DNA of 64,000 nt, taken from assembly GCF_003816055.1 (NCBI RefSeq), contig NZ_CP033906.1:1612001-1676000 (forward strand). The letters are read 5' to 3'. The notes beneath the pieces were generated by a model, which saw only the letters and a list, made by a program, of their open reading frames with translations, was not told where the DNA came from and searched no databases. Numbering within the stretch: the first letter of the stretch is position 1; every line of letters starts with the position of its first letter. This DNA comes from Bacillus sp. FJAT-42376 (GTDB taxonomy: Bacteria; Bacillota; Bacilli; Bacillales; Bacillaceae). Both the position numbers and the translations under genes were made by a program. Of the stretch, positions 17,266-28,289 are shown one piece after another.

Positions 17266-17862
17266 CTAACTGGATTGGATGGATTTAAGAAATATCGAGG
17301 TTGCTTCATGAAAAAGAGGTTCCAGGGAAGCTGGCTCCTGTGTATTTGTGAGCTGGCACAGTCCTCCGAGCCATGTTCCGTAAAGTGCCGTCCATTGATC
17401 CGCGTTTCCATTGGACATAAATTCCCCATTACTGATACCTTCTGTAAAAATAGTCCTGTAGGCTGCCATGGGCACCACTGCCAGTTCATACAGCTGTTTG
17501 ACCGATTCAGGACTGGACTGCGGATTCGCAGCAAGCTCCTGACCGGAACGGAGCAGCGGAGTCTGATAGTGATAAAGTACATGCATGGCCATTCCGTAAA
17601 GTTTTTCACTTGCATTTTGATAGATTGGTTCTTTAATCATCCACTTATCATTCCATTCCTTCATTGTTCTTTGAGCAAGCAGCACAAAGAGCTTCTCTTT
17701 GTTTTCAAAATGATAATAAATGTGCCCTTTGCTATAGCCGGATGCCTTTGCTAAATCTGCCACAGACGTATGATTGTAGCCCTTTTGAGAAAAAACGGTT
17801 TGAGCATGCTCCATGATTTCTTTTTTTGCCTTCCCGCTGTCATAGCGGCGTGTGCCTGTCAT
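17266..17862 (-). CDS. TetR-family repressor
   Basis: This 198-residue protein has an N-terminal TetR DNA-binding domain (FSQKGYNHTSVADLAKASG then YSKGHIYYHFENKEKLF, about residues 23-60) and a ligand-binding C-terminal domain that is not conserved. It is the first gene of its operon. A large composite palindrome overlaps its own -10 region, so autoregulation and repression of the downstream GDSL hydrolase and SDR are likely. AAAGGAG lies ten bases before the ATG. Confidence 0.9.
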   Translation of the reverse strand: MTGTRRYDSGKAKKEIMEHAQTVFSQKGYNHTSVADLAKASGYSKGHIYYHFENKEKLFVLLAQRTMKEWNDKWMIKEPIYQNASEKLYGMAMHVLYHYQTPLLRSGQELAANPQSSPESVKQLYELAVVPMAAYRTIFTEGISNGEFMSNGNADQWTALYGTWLGGLCQLTNTQEPASLEPLFHEATSIFLKSIQSS

Positions 17863-17880
17863 GAGGTGAAAACTCCTTTC

Positions 17881-17936
17881 TTAAATTGAACGGACGTTCT
17901 AATTTAAGTATACTTAAATTCACCCGCATAAGTTAA
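17881..17936 (-). promoter_or_regulatory. TetR operator and promoter
   Basis: On the reverse strand TTAACT (17936-17931) and TATACT (17912-17907) are 18 bases apart. A dyad TTAAATT-GAACG-GA-CGTTC-T-AATTTAA covers 17881-17907, and a perfect 20-bp palindrome of AATTTAAGTA and its complement covers 17901-17920, over the -10 box. The GAACG/CGTTC core is typical of TetR operators. Confidence 0.7.
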
Positions 17937-18032
17937 AATTTTTAAAATGTTCATTAAATTGTAAATATTGTTTGAGCTAGTGGTAGATAAAAGGTGGATT
18001 CATACGCTTAGGGGGATTGTAAAAAGTGCTCG

Positions 18033-18945
18033 ATGCCGGACATCGCACGGAATGAGGATTGATCCTGGACATTAATGCCGGACATCGCAAGGAAAGAGGA
18101 TTGATCCCGGACATTAATGCCGGACATCGCACGAAAAAGGTGTGATCCCGGACAACAATGCCGGACATCACGAGAAAAAGGTGTGATCCCGGACAACAAT
18201 GCCGGACATCGCGGGAAAAAGGTGTGATCCCGGACAACAATGCCGGACATCGCATGGAAAGAGGTGTGATCCCGGACAACAATGCCGGACATTGTATGGA
18301 AAGGGTGCGATCCCGGACAACAATCCCTGACATCGCACGAAAGAGGTGCGATCCCGGACAACAATCCCTGACATCGCATGGAAAGAGGTGTGATCCCGGA
18401 CAACAATGCCGGACATCACAGGAAAGAGGTGTGATCCCGGACAACAATGCCGGACATCGCAAGGAAAAAGGTGCGATCCCGGACAACAATCCCGGACATC
18501 GCGGGAAAAAGGTGCGATCCCGGACAAGAATCCCGGACATCACAGGAAAGAGGTGTGATCCCGGACAACAATGCCGGACATCACGAGAAAAAGGTGTGAT
18601 CCCGGACAACAATCCCGGACATCACAGGAAAGAGGTGTGATCCCGGACAACAATCCCGGACATCACAGGAAAGAGGTGCGATCCCGGACAACAATGCCGG
18701 ACATCGCAAGGAAAAAGGTGCGATCCCGGACAACAATCCCGGACATCGCGGGAAAAAGGTGCGATCCCGGACAAGAATGCCGGACATCGCACGAAAGAGG
18801 CGTGATCCCGGACAAGAATGCCGGACATCGCATGGAAAGAATTGCAATCCCGGACAACAATGCCGGACATCGCACGAAAAAGGTGCGATCCCGGACATCA
18901 ATCCCAGACATCGCAAAGAAAAAGGATGTGCGATCCCGCACACCA
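18033..18945. repeat. Array of about 22 tandem 41-42-bp hairpin repeats
   Basis: The unit is GATCCCGGACAACAATGCCG + GACATC followed by a purine-rich joint such as GCACGAAAAAGGTGC. Successive GATCC sites fall 40-42 bases apart from 18061 to 18932. The arms flanking the purine joint alternate between ATCACA/TGTGAT and ATCGCA/TGCGAT in matching pairs in most units, so each unit can form a hairpin with a purine loop. No unique spacers exist, so it is not a CRISPR array. Reading frames through it on both strands are by-products of the repeat. No promoter was recognised. The related core is repeated at 54.4 kb. Confidence 0.95.
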
Positions 18946-18970
18946 CCCCTCAAAAAAGGACAATCCCCAT

Positions 18971-19003
18971 AAAAAAGCGCCGGCCTCAACCGGCCAGCGC
19001 TTT
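18971..19003 (-). terminator. Terminator of the MATE gene
   Basis: Read on the reverse strand, AAAGCGC-GGCC / GGCC-GGCGCTTT with a short loop is followed by six T. It lies just after the MATE stop codon. Confidence 0.85.
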
Positions 19004-19008
19004 CCCTC

Positions 19009-20376
19009 TTATACCGCCTGCTCATGCAAAGCGGTTTTTTCTTTTTCCACAAATCCTTTTGATACCCACACTCTGGATTTCCATCGGAAGTACATCATGA
19101 TGCCTCTTGTCCATTCATCGAGAATGAACGCAATCCATATGCCGGCGAGGCCGTAGCCGAAGTGGACTCCAAGAAGATAGGCGACCGGGACGCTGATTCC
19201 CCACATGGAGATCATTCCCATGTAGACAGGGAATTTCACATCGCCTGCAGCTCTGAGTGCTCCGATGATGACGAGGTTGAAGGCTCTGCCGGGTTCGAGT
19301 ATAACAGTCAGCAGAATCAGCATGCCGCCGGTTTGGATGATTTGTTCATTGTTTGTGAATAAATCAAACAGGTTATCCGAGAAGGCGCTGACCGTCACAG
19401 CCATGAACAATGAGGCGCCAATGGCAAGATACAGGCTTTTCATGCAGCGTTTGAACGCTTCTTCATATTTTTTGGCTCCGACCATCCGGCCAACGAGGAT
19501 CTGCGTTCCCTGACTGACGGAGATGCTGAAAAGGAAGATAAACATCATGATGTTCTGTGCATAGATTTTAGTCGTTAGCGCTTCGGTCCCGATCATGGCT
19601 ACAAAAAAGGTGATGGCCATCTGGGACATGTTATAGGCAAGCTGTTCACCTGCAGAAGGTATCCCGATTTTAAGCAGGTTTCTTAAGTGGCTCCACTTGA
19701 GGTTCAGGCTTTGATTCAGAGCCGGAATGCGCTTAATCAGCAGGATTGACACAGCAATCAGGCCAAGGACCCTGGAGATGACGGTAGAAACGGCTGCACC
19801 TTGAATACCCATTTCCGGAAAGCCGAAAGCTCCGAAAATCAATAAAAAGTTTCCGCCAATATTCAGCAGGTTCATGCAGACGGTTACGACCATCGTATCT
19901 TTCGTGTAGCAGTAGCTTCGAAGAATGGAGGCACCTGTCATGATTAACGCTTGTATGAAGATAAAGGTTCCGACGATTCCCAAATATTTATTCCCTTCCT
20001 CCATCAGGGATGGGGCAAGGTTCATCATTTGAAGGATGGGTTTGCTGAAAGCAAGGAGTACGCCGCTGATGAGGATACCAATCAATAAATTGGCAATAAC
20101 CGACATGATGGCCACTTCTCTTGCAGTGTGTTCCTTTCCGGCTCCAATATTCTGTGTTATTAAGATGACCGAGCCTGTTGCAATGAATCCGAACATAACG
20201 ATCACCAGGTTTAAAATCTGGTTGGCCACGCCTGCTGCCGCTACTGAATCATCTGTATATTGACTAAGCATGAATGTATCGGCATTTCCCATAAGCATAT
20301 GCAGGAAAATTTCAATGAAGATCGGCCATGTTAAAGCAAATAAAGTAAGTTGTTTTTTGTCTATTTTTTTTGTCAA
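19009..20376 (-). CDS. MATE-family efflux transporter
   Basis: This 455-residue multidrug and toxic compound extrusion protein has 12 hydrophobic helices arranged as two related halves. The N-terminal helix (LTLFALTWPIFIEIF) and the motif around QYTDDSVAAAGVANQ are typical. Such proteins export organic cations or metabolites using Na+ or H+. Start: TTG 20376 is chosen because AAGGGAGG lies eight bases upstream, and the frame extends well beyond without any site. It is transcribed away from an AraC-type regulator that starts 123 bases away and may control it. Confidence 0.85.
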   Translation of the reverse strand: MTKKIDKKQLTLFALTWPIFIEIFLHMLMGNADTFMLSQYTDDSVAAAGVANQILNLVIVMFGFIATGSVILITQNIGAGKEHTAREVAIMSVIANLLIGILISGVLLAFSKPILQMMNLAPSLMEEGNKYLGIVGTFIFIQALIMTGASILRSYCYTKDTMVVTVCMNLLNIGGNFLLIFGAFGFPEMGIQGAAVSTVISRVLGLIAVSILLIKRIPALNQSLNLKWSHLRNLLKIGIPSAGEQLAYNMSQMAITFFVAMIGTEALTTKIYAQNIMMFIFLFSISVSQGTQILVGRMVGAKKYEEAFKRCMKSLYLAIGASLFMAVTVSAFSDNLFDLFTNNEQIIQTGGMLILLTVILEPGRAFNLVIIGALRAAGDVKFPVYMGMISMWGISVPVAYLLGVHFGYGLAGIWIAFILDEWTRGIMMYFRWKSRVWVSKGFVEKEKTALHEQAV

Positions 20377-20499
20377 ACTGTATTCCTCCCTTGCTGCATA
20401 TAATACAGCGATTCCTAGTTTACAGGGCTTATCGTATAATAGAAAGAGAGTAAAGCGATTAAACTTGGAAAAATACGACCTGAGAGGGATTGGTATTGT

Positions 20500-21366
20500 A
20501 TGTCTTTTCTGACATTTCACGTTCCGCCGTTCCCGACCTTTATCAAAGCGGGCAAATTTACATTTAAAGCAGGAAACCGGCATTTTAAAAGAACGTTTAC
20601 GGTTTTTGATTTTCTTTATGTAAAAAAAGGGGCCTTATATATGACGGAAAATGGCATTCCTTACACTGTCAGTGAGGGGGAATACCTGCTTCTTCTGCCT
20701 GGGCTCGAGCATTATGGCCATAAAGAAAGCAGCCAGAATACGGAAGTGTACTGGATGCATTTTAAGGCAGAAGGCGAATTTGCTCTTCTTGATGAGGGGC
20801 ATGACAATTGGCTGGATGCCCAGCGGCGAGAAGCGGATTTTGAGCGTTCCGCCGAATATGAATTCAGGATCAAACAAAAAGGCCGTCTTGAACACCCCCT
20901 GACAGCTGAGAAGCTTCTTGAAAACCTGGTGAGCATTACAAGCCAGTCCCCTGATTTTCCTCTTCGCCAGCAGCTTTATTTTCAGGAGCTGTTGGTGCAT
21001 CTGCAGAAGGAAGCACTGAATATTCCATCGGCTGCTGAGCAGGTGACCAATGAAGCGGTGCAATTTTTACAGACCCATTATCATGAGGATATAAAGATGG
21101 AGGACCTTTCGAAAACCATTCTGTATCATCAGGATTACATTACAAGGTGCATGCAGAAAACTTTGGGGCAGACGCCGTCTCAATATTTAAATCAGTACAG
21201 GCTTTCCCAGGCGAAGAGGCTTCTTGCTGCGACAGATGACAAAATTTCGTACATAGCAAAAGAAACGGGGATCACGGACGCCACTTATTTTTCCAAGCTG
21301 TTCCGTAAAATAGAAGGCATGACGCCCAATGAATACCGGAAAGTCATCAACCGGCTGAAGGATTAG
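20500..21366 (+). CDS. AraC-family regulator with cupin sensor
   Basis: This 288-residue protein has an N-terminal cupin-like ligand domain (about 10-150, with VKKGALYMTENG and EGEYLLLLPGLEHYG) and a C-terminal pair of AraC helix-turn-helix motifs (about 185-285, ending TYFSKLFRKIEGMTPNEYRK). It probably senses a sugar or other small ligand and activates transcription. It is divergent from the MATE exporter, so that gene is the natural target candidate. GAGAGGGA precedes the ATG by about ten bases. Confidence 0.88.
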   Translation: MSFLTFHVPPFPTFIKAGKFTFKAGNRHFKRTFTVFDFLYVKKGALYMTENGIPYTVSEGEYLLLLPGLEHYGHKESSQNTEVYWMHFKAEGEFALLDEGHDNWLDAQRREADFERSAEYEFRIKQKGRLEHPLTAEKLLENLVSITSQSPDFPLRQQLYFQELLVHLQKEALNIPSAAEQVTNEAVQFLQTHYHEDIKMEDLSKTILYHQDYITRCMQKTLGQTPSQYLNQYRLSQAKRLLAATDDKISYIAKETGITDATYFSKLFRKIEGMTPNEYRKVINRLKD

Positions 21367-21383
21367 ATGCCCAAAGAAAAAAT

Positions 21384-21713
21384 GGGCTGGGACGAAAGGT
21401 TTTCGGCTAATAAAAAGCTCTGTTAAACTTGGCTGTTGATTTCCACTGCAGGCGCTCGCTTTCCGCGGGGCGGGCGGTGAGCCTCCTCGCCGCTTTGCGG
21501 CTGTGGGGTCTCACCTGTCCCGCTGCTCCCGCAGGAGTCTCACGCCTTCCGCTTCAATCAACAGGATTTAAATAATCAACAACATGCTTTAACATAGCGA
21601 ATAAAAAAACCGAACTATTATTTGAAACTCTGGTATAGAGCTTCGTAATAGTTCGGTTTTTATTGTTTTTCCTGCTTTTTTCAGGACAACAATTTTAGTT
21701 TTGTCCCAACCTC
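21384..21713. repeat. Composite repeat element, full copy (A)
   Basis: The outer ends are inverted (GGCTGGGAC at the left, GTCCCAACC at the right). Inside the right end are ACAACAATTTTAGT and a terminator-like stem ACCGAACTATTA / TAATAGTTCGGT (about 21607-21659). The middle is a GC-rich core running from GGCTGTTGATTTCC to CAATCAACAGG, which contains GCGGGGCGGGCGGTGAGCC and its partner GTCTCACCTGTCCCGC. A second copy at 48.6 kb is in the opposite orientation and lacks the core interior, and a core-only copy lies at 37.0 kb. Similar core sequences are scattered in many Bacillaceae genomes. No coding capacity. Confidence 0.85.
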
Positions 21714-21722
21714 TTTTGTTTA

Positions 21723-22775
21723 TTAAACAAGCTCGACTAAATGTTTTTTCGGCTCATATTCAACCAGTTCTTTTCCTGCTTTTACTCTGTGCAGGTAGTC
21801 AGGGTTGGAAATGAGCGGGCGGCCGAATGCGGCAACGTCCATGACGCCTTTTTGCAGCATGGCTTCCGCTTTATCCGCGTTCAGGCTGCCGACACCGATG
21901 ATCGGTCCTTCCCAGTATTTTCTCGCCAGATCATACAGGGTTTGGTTTTCTGCAATGTTTTCTTCAGCGTCCATAATGGATGGATGGATGATTTGAATAC
22001 CGGTTTCTTTAAATGCGTCCGTATAGGTTTTCATCGCGGCATCTGCATCCTCCCAGCGGTAATCAGGAGCGTCCACTTTATGGGCTGAGAAACGGATGAT
22101 CGTACGGTCAGCACCGATTTCTTGAATCACAGCGCGGATGACCTGCTTCATGAATGTAAGACGTTCCGCAAGCTCTCCGCCATATTCATCTTCACGCTTA
22201 TTGGACTGATAGCTGTTGAACTGGTCAATCAGGTAACCATGGGCACCATGAATTTCAACACCGTCAAAGCCCGCTTCAATCGCATTTTTTGCGGCTTGTG
22301 CATATTGTCCGATTACTTTTTGAACATCTTCTTTTGAAAGTTCTTCAGGAACTGCGTAAGGTTTGCGGAAGCGTGGTACCTGGCCTTCTGCCGCAATCGC
22401 CGATGGTGCTTCCGGTGTCTGGCCGACAATCAGCTCAGGATGGCTCAGGCGTCCAACGTGCCAGATTTGGGCAGCAATCGTTCCGCCTTCTTTATGAACG
22501 GCTTCGGTGACCTTTTTCCACCCTTCGATTTGCTCCTGTGTGAAAAGTCCAGGAACCCCCGGATTTCCTTTTGCCCGGCTGCTGATGACAACGCCTTCCG
22601 TGATAATAAGGCCGATGCCGTCTGCTGCACGTTTCCGGTAATATTCCGCCACTTCCGGACCGGGTACTCCGGTTTCGTCATCTGAAAAAGAACGGGTCAT
22701 CGGTGCCATAGCGGAGCGGGTTCTTAAGCTGAAAGCTCCAATTTTTACAGGTTCAAATAATTTATCATAAGCCAT
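21723..22775 (-). CDS. Old yellow enzyme-family NADH:flavin oxidoreductase
   Basis: This 350-residue FMN protein of the OYE family (NemA/OPR-like) has the TIM-barrel motifs APMTRS near residue 25, WHVGR near residue 107, GVEIHGAHGYLIDQF near residue 175 and the phosphate-binding GVGSL/FGRPLISNP at the C-terminus. It reduces activated C=C bonds (enones, maleimides, nitro compounds) with NAD(P)H, usually in detoxification. AAGGAG lies 11 bases before the ATG. It is a single gene, divergent from an acetyltransferase gene. Confidence 0.9.
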   Translation of the reverse strand: MAYDKLFEPVKIGAFSLRTRSAMAPMTRSFSDDETGVPGPEVAEYYRKRAADGIGLIITEGVVISSRAKGNPGVPGLFTQEQIEGWKKVTEAVHKEGGTIAAQIWHVGRLSHPELIVGQTPEAPSAIAAEGQVPRFRKPYAVPEELSKEDVQKVIGQYAQAAKNAIEAGFDGVEIHGAHGYLIDQFNSYQSNKREDEYGGELAERLTFMKQVIRAVIQEIGADRTIIRFSAHKVDAPDYRWEDADAAMKTYTDAFKETGIQIIHPSIMDAEENIAENQTLYDLARKYWEGPIIGVGSLNADKAEAMLQKGVMDVAAFGRPLISNPDYLHRVKAGKELVEYEPKKHLVELV

Positions 22776-22894
22776 TTATTTTGCATCTCCTTTTTCAAAA
22801 GAATTACTCAATTAGTGTATCAGGGAGATCCTTTTAATCCAACTAATTTGATTGGAAAAGGAAAACCCTTCTAAATGGCGAATGGTTAAGCTGG

Positions 22895-23422
22895 GTGGAA
22901 GAAAACGATCTTGAGGAGCTCTATCAATTGCGATACGGGGAAGAACACCCTGAGTGGAAGAAGTGGGATGCCCCTTATTTTCCTCATGAGCGAATAAGCT
23001 TTGAAGAATATAAAATGAAACAGGCTGAAAAACAGCAGGGGATGGAAGCGATAATCCAGGCTGGAAAAAAAACAATCGGCACCATCATTTATTACTGGGA
23101 GCACCAGCCTTCAAACTGGCTGGAGATTGGAATAACCATTTATCTTCCTGAATATTGGAATGGAGGCTATGGTACCGAGGCGCTCTCACTCTGGATGGAT
23201 CATTTGTTTGAGACCATGTCCATTCCCCGTGTCGGCATCACCACCTGGTCAGGAAACGAGCGGATGATGCGCGCTGCTGAAAAGCAGGGGATGAAGCTTG
23301 AGGGCAGAATGAGGAAATGCAGATACTATAATGGAGAATATTATGACTCGATTCGAATGGGAATCCTAAGAGAAGAATGGGAAACGCGGAAAAGTGGCGG
23401 TCTGCCTGTTTACAGAGCATAA
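22895..23422 (+). CDS. GNAT-family N-acetyltransferase
   Basis: A GNAT fold protein of about 175 residues. EWKKWDAPYF is near residue 20, the beta-strand ITIYLPEYWNGGYGTEAL (acetyl-CoA loop with GGYGTE) near residue 78, and a C-terminal IPRVGITTWSGNERMM block follows. It resembles RimJ/RimL-like protein or small-molecule acetyltransferases. The start is uncertain: GTG 22895 has no ribosome site, and the frame continues upstream to a stop at 22844 through a plausible protein sequence (GEWLSWVEEN) with no good start codon. The N-terminus may have been lost or use a non-standard start. A strong terminator follows. Confidence 0.75.
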   Translation: MEENDLEELYQLRYGEEHPEWKKWDAPYFPHERISFEEYKMKQAEKQQGMEAIIQAGKKTIGTIIYYWEHQPSNWLEIGITIYLPEYWNGGYGTEALSLWMDHLFETMSIPRVGITTWSGNERMMRAAEKQGMKLEGRMRKCRYYNGEYYDSIRMGILREEWETRKSGGLPVYRA

Positions 23423-23424
23423 TG

Positions 23425-23468
23425 AAACCCCCGGTATGGCTAATTTAGAAGCATACCGGGGGTTTTCT
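23425..23468 (+). terminator. Terminator after the GNAT gene
   Basis: AAACCCCCGGTATG and CATACCGGGGGTTT form a 14-bp stem ending in TTTTC. Confidence 0.9.
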
Positions 23469-23965
23469 TTGTAAAAAGGAATGGAGGAAGCTGATTGGAG
23501 CAAAAGGCGCTTGGTTCCCGGGGGAGCGGCGGGAGGGGTCGTGAAGCGGGATGGTTTATGAACGAAACAAGCCCCTTACTCGTAACATCGCAGGTTAATC
23601 TGGTTAAACCAGATCAGAGCTGCATTACGGAAGGAGCCAGCTGTTAATCAGGTTGCCGCAAAATGCGCTGGTTTATACATATGGAAGGAAAATCGTGCTG
23701 CTGCGGTGGGAAGAAATCAGCCTAAACAAGCAAAATCCTTCCTTCCGGGAAGTTCCTACTATTCTGGAATAACCTCTGGGAGAAAAGATACGGAGAAGCG
23801 CTCGTCCCATTTCCTATGGGAATGGACTTGTAATCAATTAAGAAACCTATAGATATATGGATCTTTTAATTTTAGAAAAAAATAAATTTTCATATAATTT
23901 AAATGATGTTAAAATAGGGTAAGTTTTATTCAAATAGTTGTTACCGCTTACATAGGAGGGATTAC
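23469..23965. other. Gene-free 497-bp stretch before the permease gene
   Basis: No convincing gene, T-box or lysine riboswitch was found. It contains a perfect 17-base palindrome ATCTGGTT-A-AACCAGAT at 23598-23614, two imperfect copies of GGTTAATC/GTTAATCAGG flanking it, and an AT-rich 100 bp before the permease gene with a likely promoter at 23887-23915. Confidence 0.6.
23887..23915 (+). promoter_or_regulatory. Probable promoter of the amino acid permease
   Basis: TTTTCA and TAAAAT are 17 bases apart in AT-rich DNA, 51 bases before the start codon. Confidence 0.4.
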
Positions 23966-25372
23966 ATGGCTTATCAGCAGCAGGATTTGAAGAAGGAGCT
24001 TAAAGACAGACATATTTTAATGATTGCATTAGGAGGAGTGATTGGAACCGGTTTGTTTCTGAGCACCGGCTATACAATCGGTGAAGCAGGGCCGGGAGGA
24101 GCGATCCTTGCTTACCTGATTGGGGGCTTTGTCATGTATTTGACGATGCTTTGTCTCGGAGAGCTTGCGGTGGCCCTTCCGCACGTTGGTTCCTATCAGA
24201 CTTATGCAACAAAATTTATTTCCCCGGGCACAGGGTACGTGGTGGGGTGGATGTCATGGCTGAATTGGTCCGTTACGGTGGGGCTTGAACTGCTGACGGT
24301 CAGCATCTTGATGAAGCGCTGGTTTCCTGACGTCTCGCCATGGGTTTGGTGTATTGTATTTGCCATTGTATTATTCAGCATTAACGCATTGTCTACAAAA
24401 AGTTTTGCAGAAGTAGAATTTTGGTTTGCAGGCATTAAAGTGATCACCGTCCTCGCTTTTATTCTCTTAGGGGGAGCGGCTATGTTTGGGCTGCTTCATA
24501 TGGGAGGGGGAGAGCCTGCGCCATTTTTCAGCCATTACACCGGTGAGGGCGGATTGTTTCCAAACGGGATTACCGCGATTTTAGTCACAATGATTGGCGT
24601 GAACTTTTCCTTCCAGGGAACGGAGCTAGTCGGAATCGCAGCGGGAGAAAGCAAAAATCCGGAAAAGACGATTCCAAAAGCAATTCATAACACAGCCTGG
24701 CGAATTCTGATTTTCTTTATTCTTTCGGTATTTGTCCTGGCAGGACTGTTTCCATGGAAAGAAGCAGGGCTGATGGAGAGCCCGTTCGTCACCGTATTTG
24801 ATCAAATCGGAATTCCATATGCAGCCGATATCATGAACTTCGTCATCATAACCGCTGTCCTTTCCGTCGCAAACTCCGGCCTTTATGCGACATCCCGTAT
24901 GCTCTGGTCGATGTCCAGAGAAGGGATGATTCATGAACGATTCGGCAGGCTGAATAAAAGAGGGGTTCCAATCAACGCCTTAATTGCAAGCATGGTGGTA
25001 GGTTGTCTCTGCCTGCTGTGCGGTTTTTTTGCAGAAGACACCGTATACTTATGGCTGCTTTCCATCGCAGGCTTCGGTGCCGTATTTGTTTGGGCATCCA
25101 TTGCTCTTTCGAATTATTTGGGCAGGAAATCTTTTGTGAAGAATGGCGGAAACATCAGCGATTTAAAATTTAGAACCCCTTTTTATCCGGTCGTTCCTTT
25201 AGTTGCGCTAACAGCAAATGTCCTTGTGATGATCAGCCTCGCCTTTATCCCGGATCAGCGCATGGCGCTGTATTGCGGCATTCCCTTCCTGATTGGCTGT
25301 GCGCTTTATTATCGTTTCTATGCAAAGAGGAAGATGGAGACGAAAGGGATTGGAGAAAAACATTCGATGTAA
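23966..25372 (+). CDS. Amino acid permease (APC family, RocE/RocC-like)
   Basis: This 468-residue transporter has 12 predicted helices. The first helix carries the APC signature ALGGVIGTGLFLSTG. YATKFISPGTGYVVGWM and the block around SFAEVEFWFAGIKV resemble the RocC/RocE group of arginine/ornithine permeases more than others, but substrate cannot be fixed from sequence. AGGAGGG lies five bases before the ATG. It is a single gene ending in a bidirectional terminator. Confidence 0.85.
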   Translation: MAYQQQDLKKELKDRHILMIALGGVIGTGLFLSTGYTIGEAGPGGAILAYLIGGFVMYLTMLCLGELAVALPHVGSYQTYATKFISPGTGYVVGWMSWLNWSVTVGLELLTVSILMKRWFPDVSPWVWCIVFAIVLFSINALSTKSFAEVEFWFAGIKVITVLAFILLGGAAMFGLLHMGGGEPAPFFSHYTGEGGLFPNGITAILVTMIGVNFSFQGTELVGIAAGESKNPEKTIPKAIHNTAWRILIFFILSVFVLAGLFPWKEAGLMESPFVTVFDQIGIPYAADIMNFVIITAVLSVANSGLYATSRMLWSMSREGMIHERFGRLNKRGVPINALIASMVVGCLCLLCGFFAEDTVYLWLLSIAGFGAVFVWASIALSNYLGRKSFVKNGGNISDLKFRTPFYPVVPLVALTANVLVMISLAFIPDQRMALYCGIPFLIGCALYYRFYAKRKMETKGIGEKHSM

Positions 25373-25393
25373 CAGCTGGAAAAAGGCATAAAG

Positions 25394-25421
25394 AAAAAAG
25401 GACCGGCGCCGGTCCTTTTTT
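25394..25421. terminator. Bidirectional terminator
   Basis: A perfect palindrome, AAAAAAGGACCG around GCGC, has A and T tracts on its two sides. It separates the convergent permease and esterase genes. Confidence 0.9.
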
Positions 25422-25459
25422 CTATTTTCTACAGCTGGCAGCCAGGTTTACCATAGCCT

Positions 25460-28072
<2,613 letters not shown>

Positions 28073-28124
28073 ATGTCAATGTTGCGGTTTTTTCGAAATG
28101 TGCAAAAATTTTTTCGAAAAGTGC

Positions 28125-28152
28125 TTGTCAAAACCTAATTAGGCGCTATAAT
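28125..28152 (+). promoter_or_regulatory. Promoter of the maltodextrin import operon
   Basis: TTGTCA and TATAAT are 16 bases apart. The spacer contains the 10-bp palindrome CCTAATTAGG. Confidence 0.7.
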
Positions 28153-28165
28153 AAGATTTAGGTTG

Positions 28166-28240
28166 TGCAATCGTTTTCACAGAAATGCAAGCGCTTAAGT
28201 GAAAGCGTTATATTTTGAACAGAACGTGCAAACGCTTGTA
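28166..28240 (+). promoter_or_regulatory. Cluster of cre / MalR-type operators
   Basis: Four operator-like sites follow the start point: TGCAATCGTTTTCA (28166-28179, 13 of 14 positions of the cre consensus), TGCAAGCGCTTAAG (28186-28199), TGAAAGCGTTATAT (28200-28213) and TGCAAACGCTTGTA (28227-28240). They should serve CcpA carbon repression and the local LacI-family regulator. Confidence 0.75.
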
Positions 28241-28289
28241 CATACTAATCGTACTATTTTACTAGACAACCATATTAGGAGGGGTCAGA

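Noticed and set aside
17242..17754. 170-codon forward frame opposite the TetR gene
   Set aside because: It is antisense to a clear TetR regulator, with no ribosome site and unlikely composition.
18033..18945. CRISPR array
   Set aside because: The whole unit is repeated with only small changes, so there are no unique spacers, and no cas genes occur in the window.
18008..18972. Several overlapping reading frames of 80-210 codons on both strands within the array
   Set aside because: They arise from the repeat itself, switch frames at 41/42-bp steps, lack ribosome sites and occur on both strands at once.
20377..20583. N-terminal extension of the MATE transporter
   Set aside because: It is Cys/Lys/Arg-rich, overlaps the divergent AraC gene and lacks a ribosome site. 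TTG 20376 has a strong one.
23469..23965. Lysine riboswitch or T-box before the amino acid permease
   Set aside because: None of the conserved blocks of either class (for example the T-box GGTGGNACCGCG) could be found.
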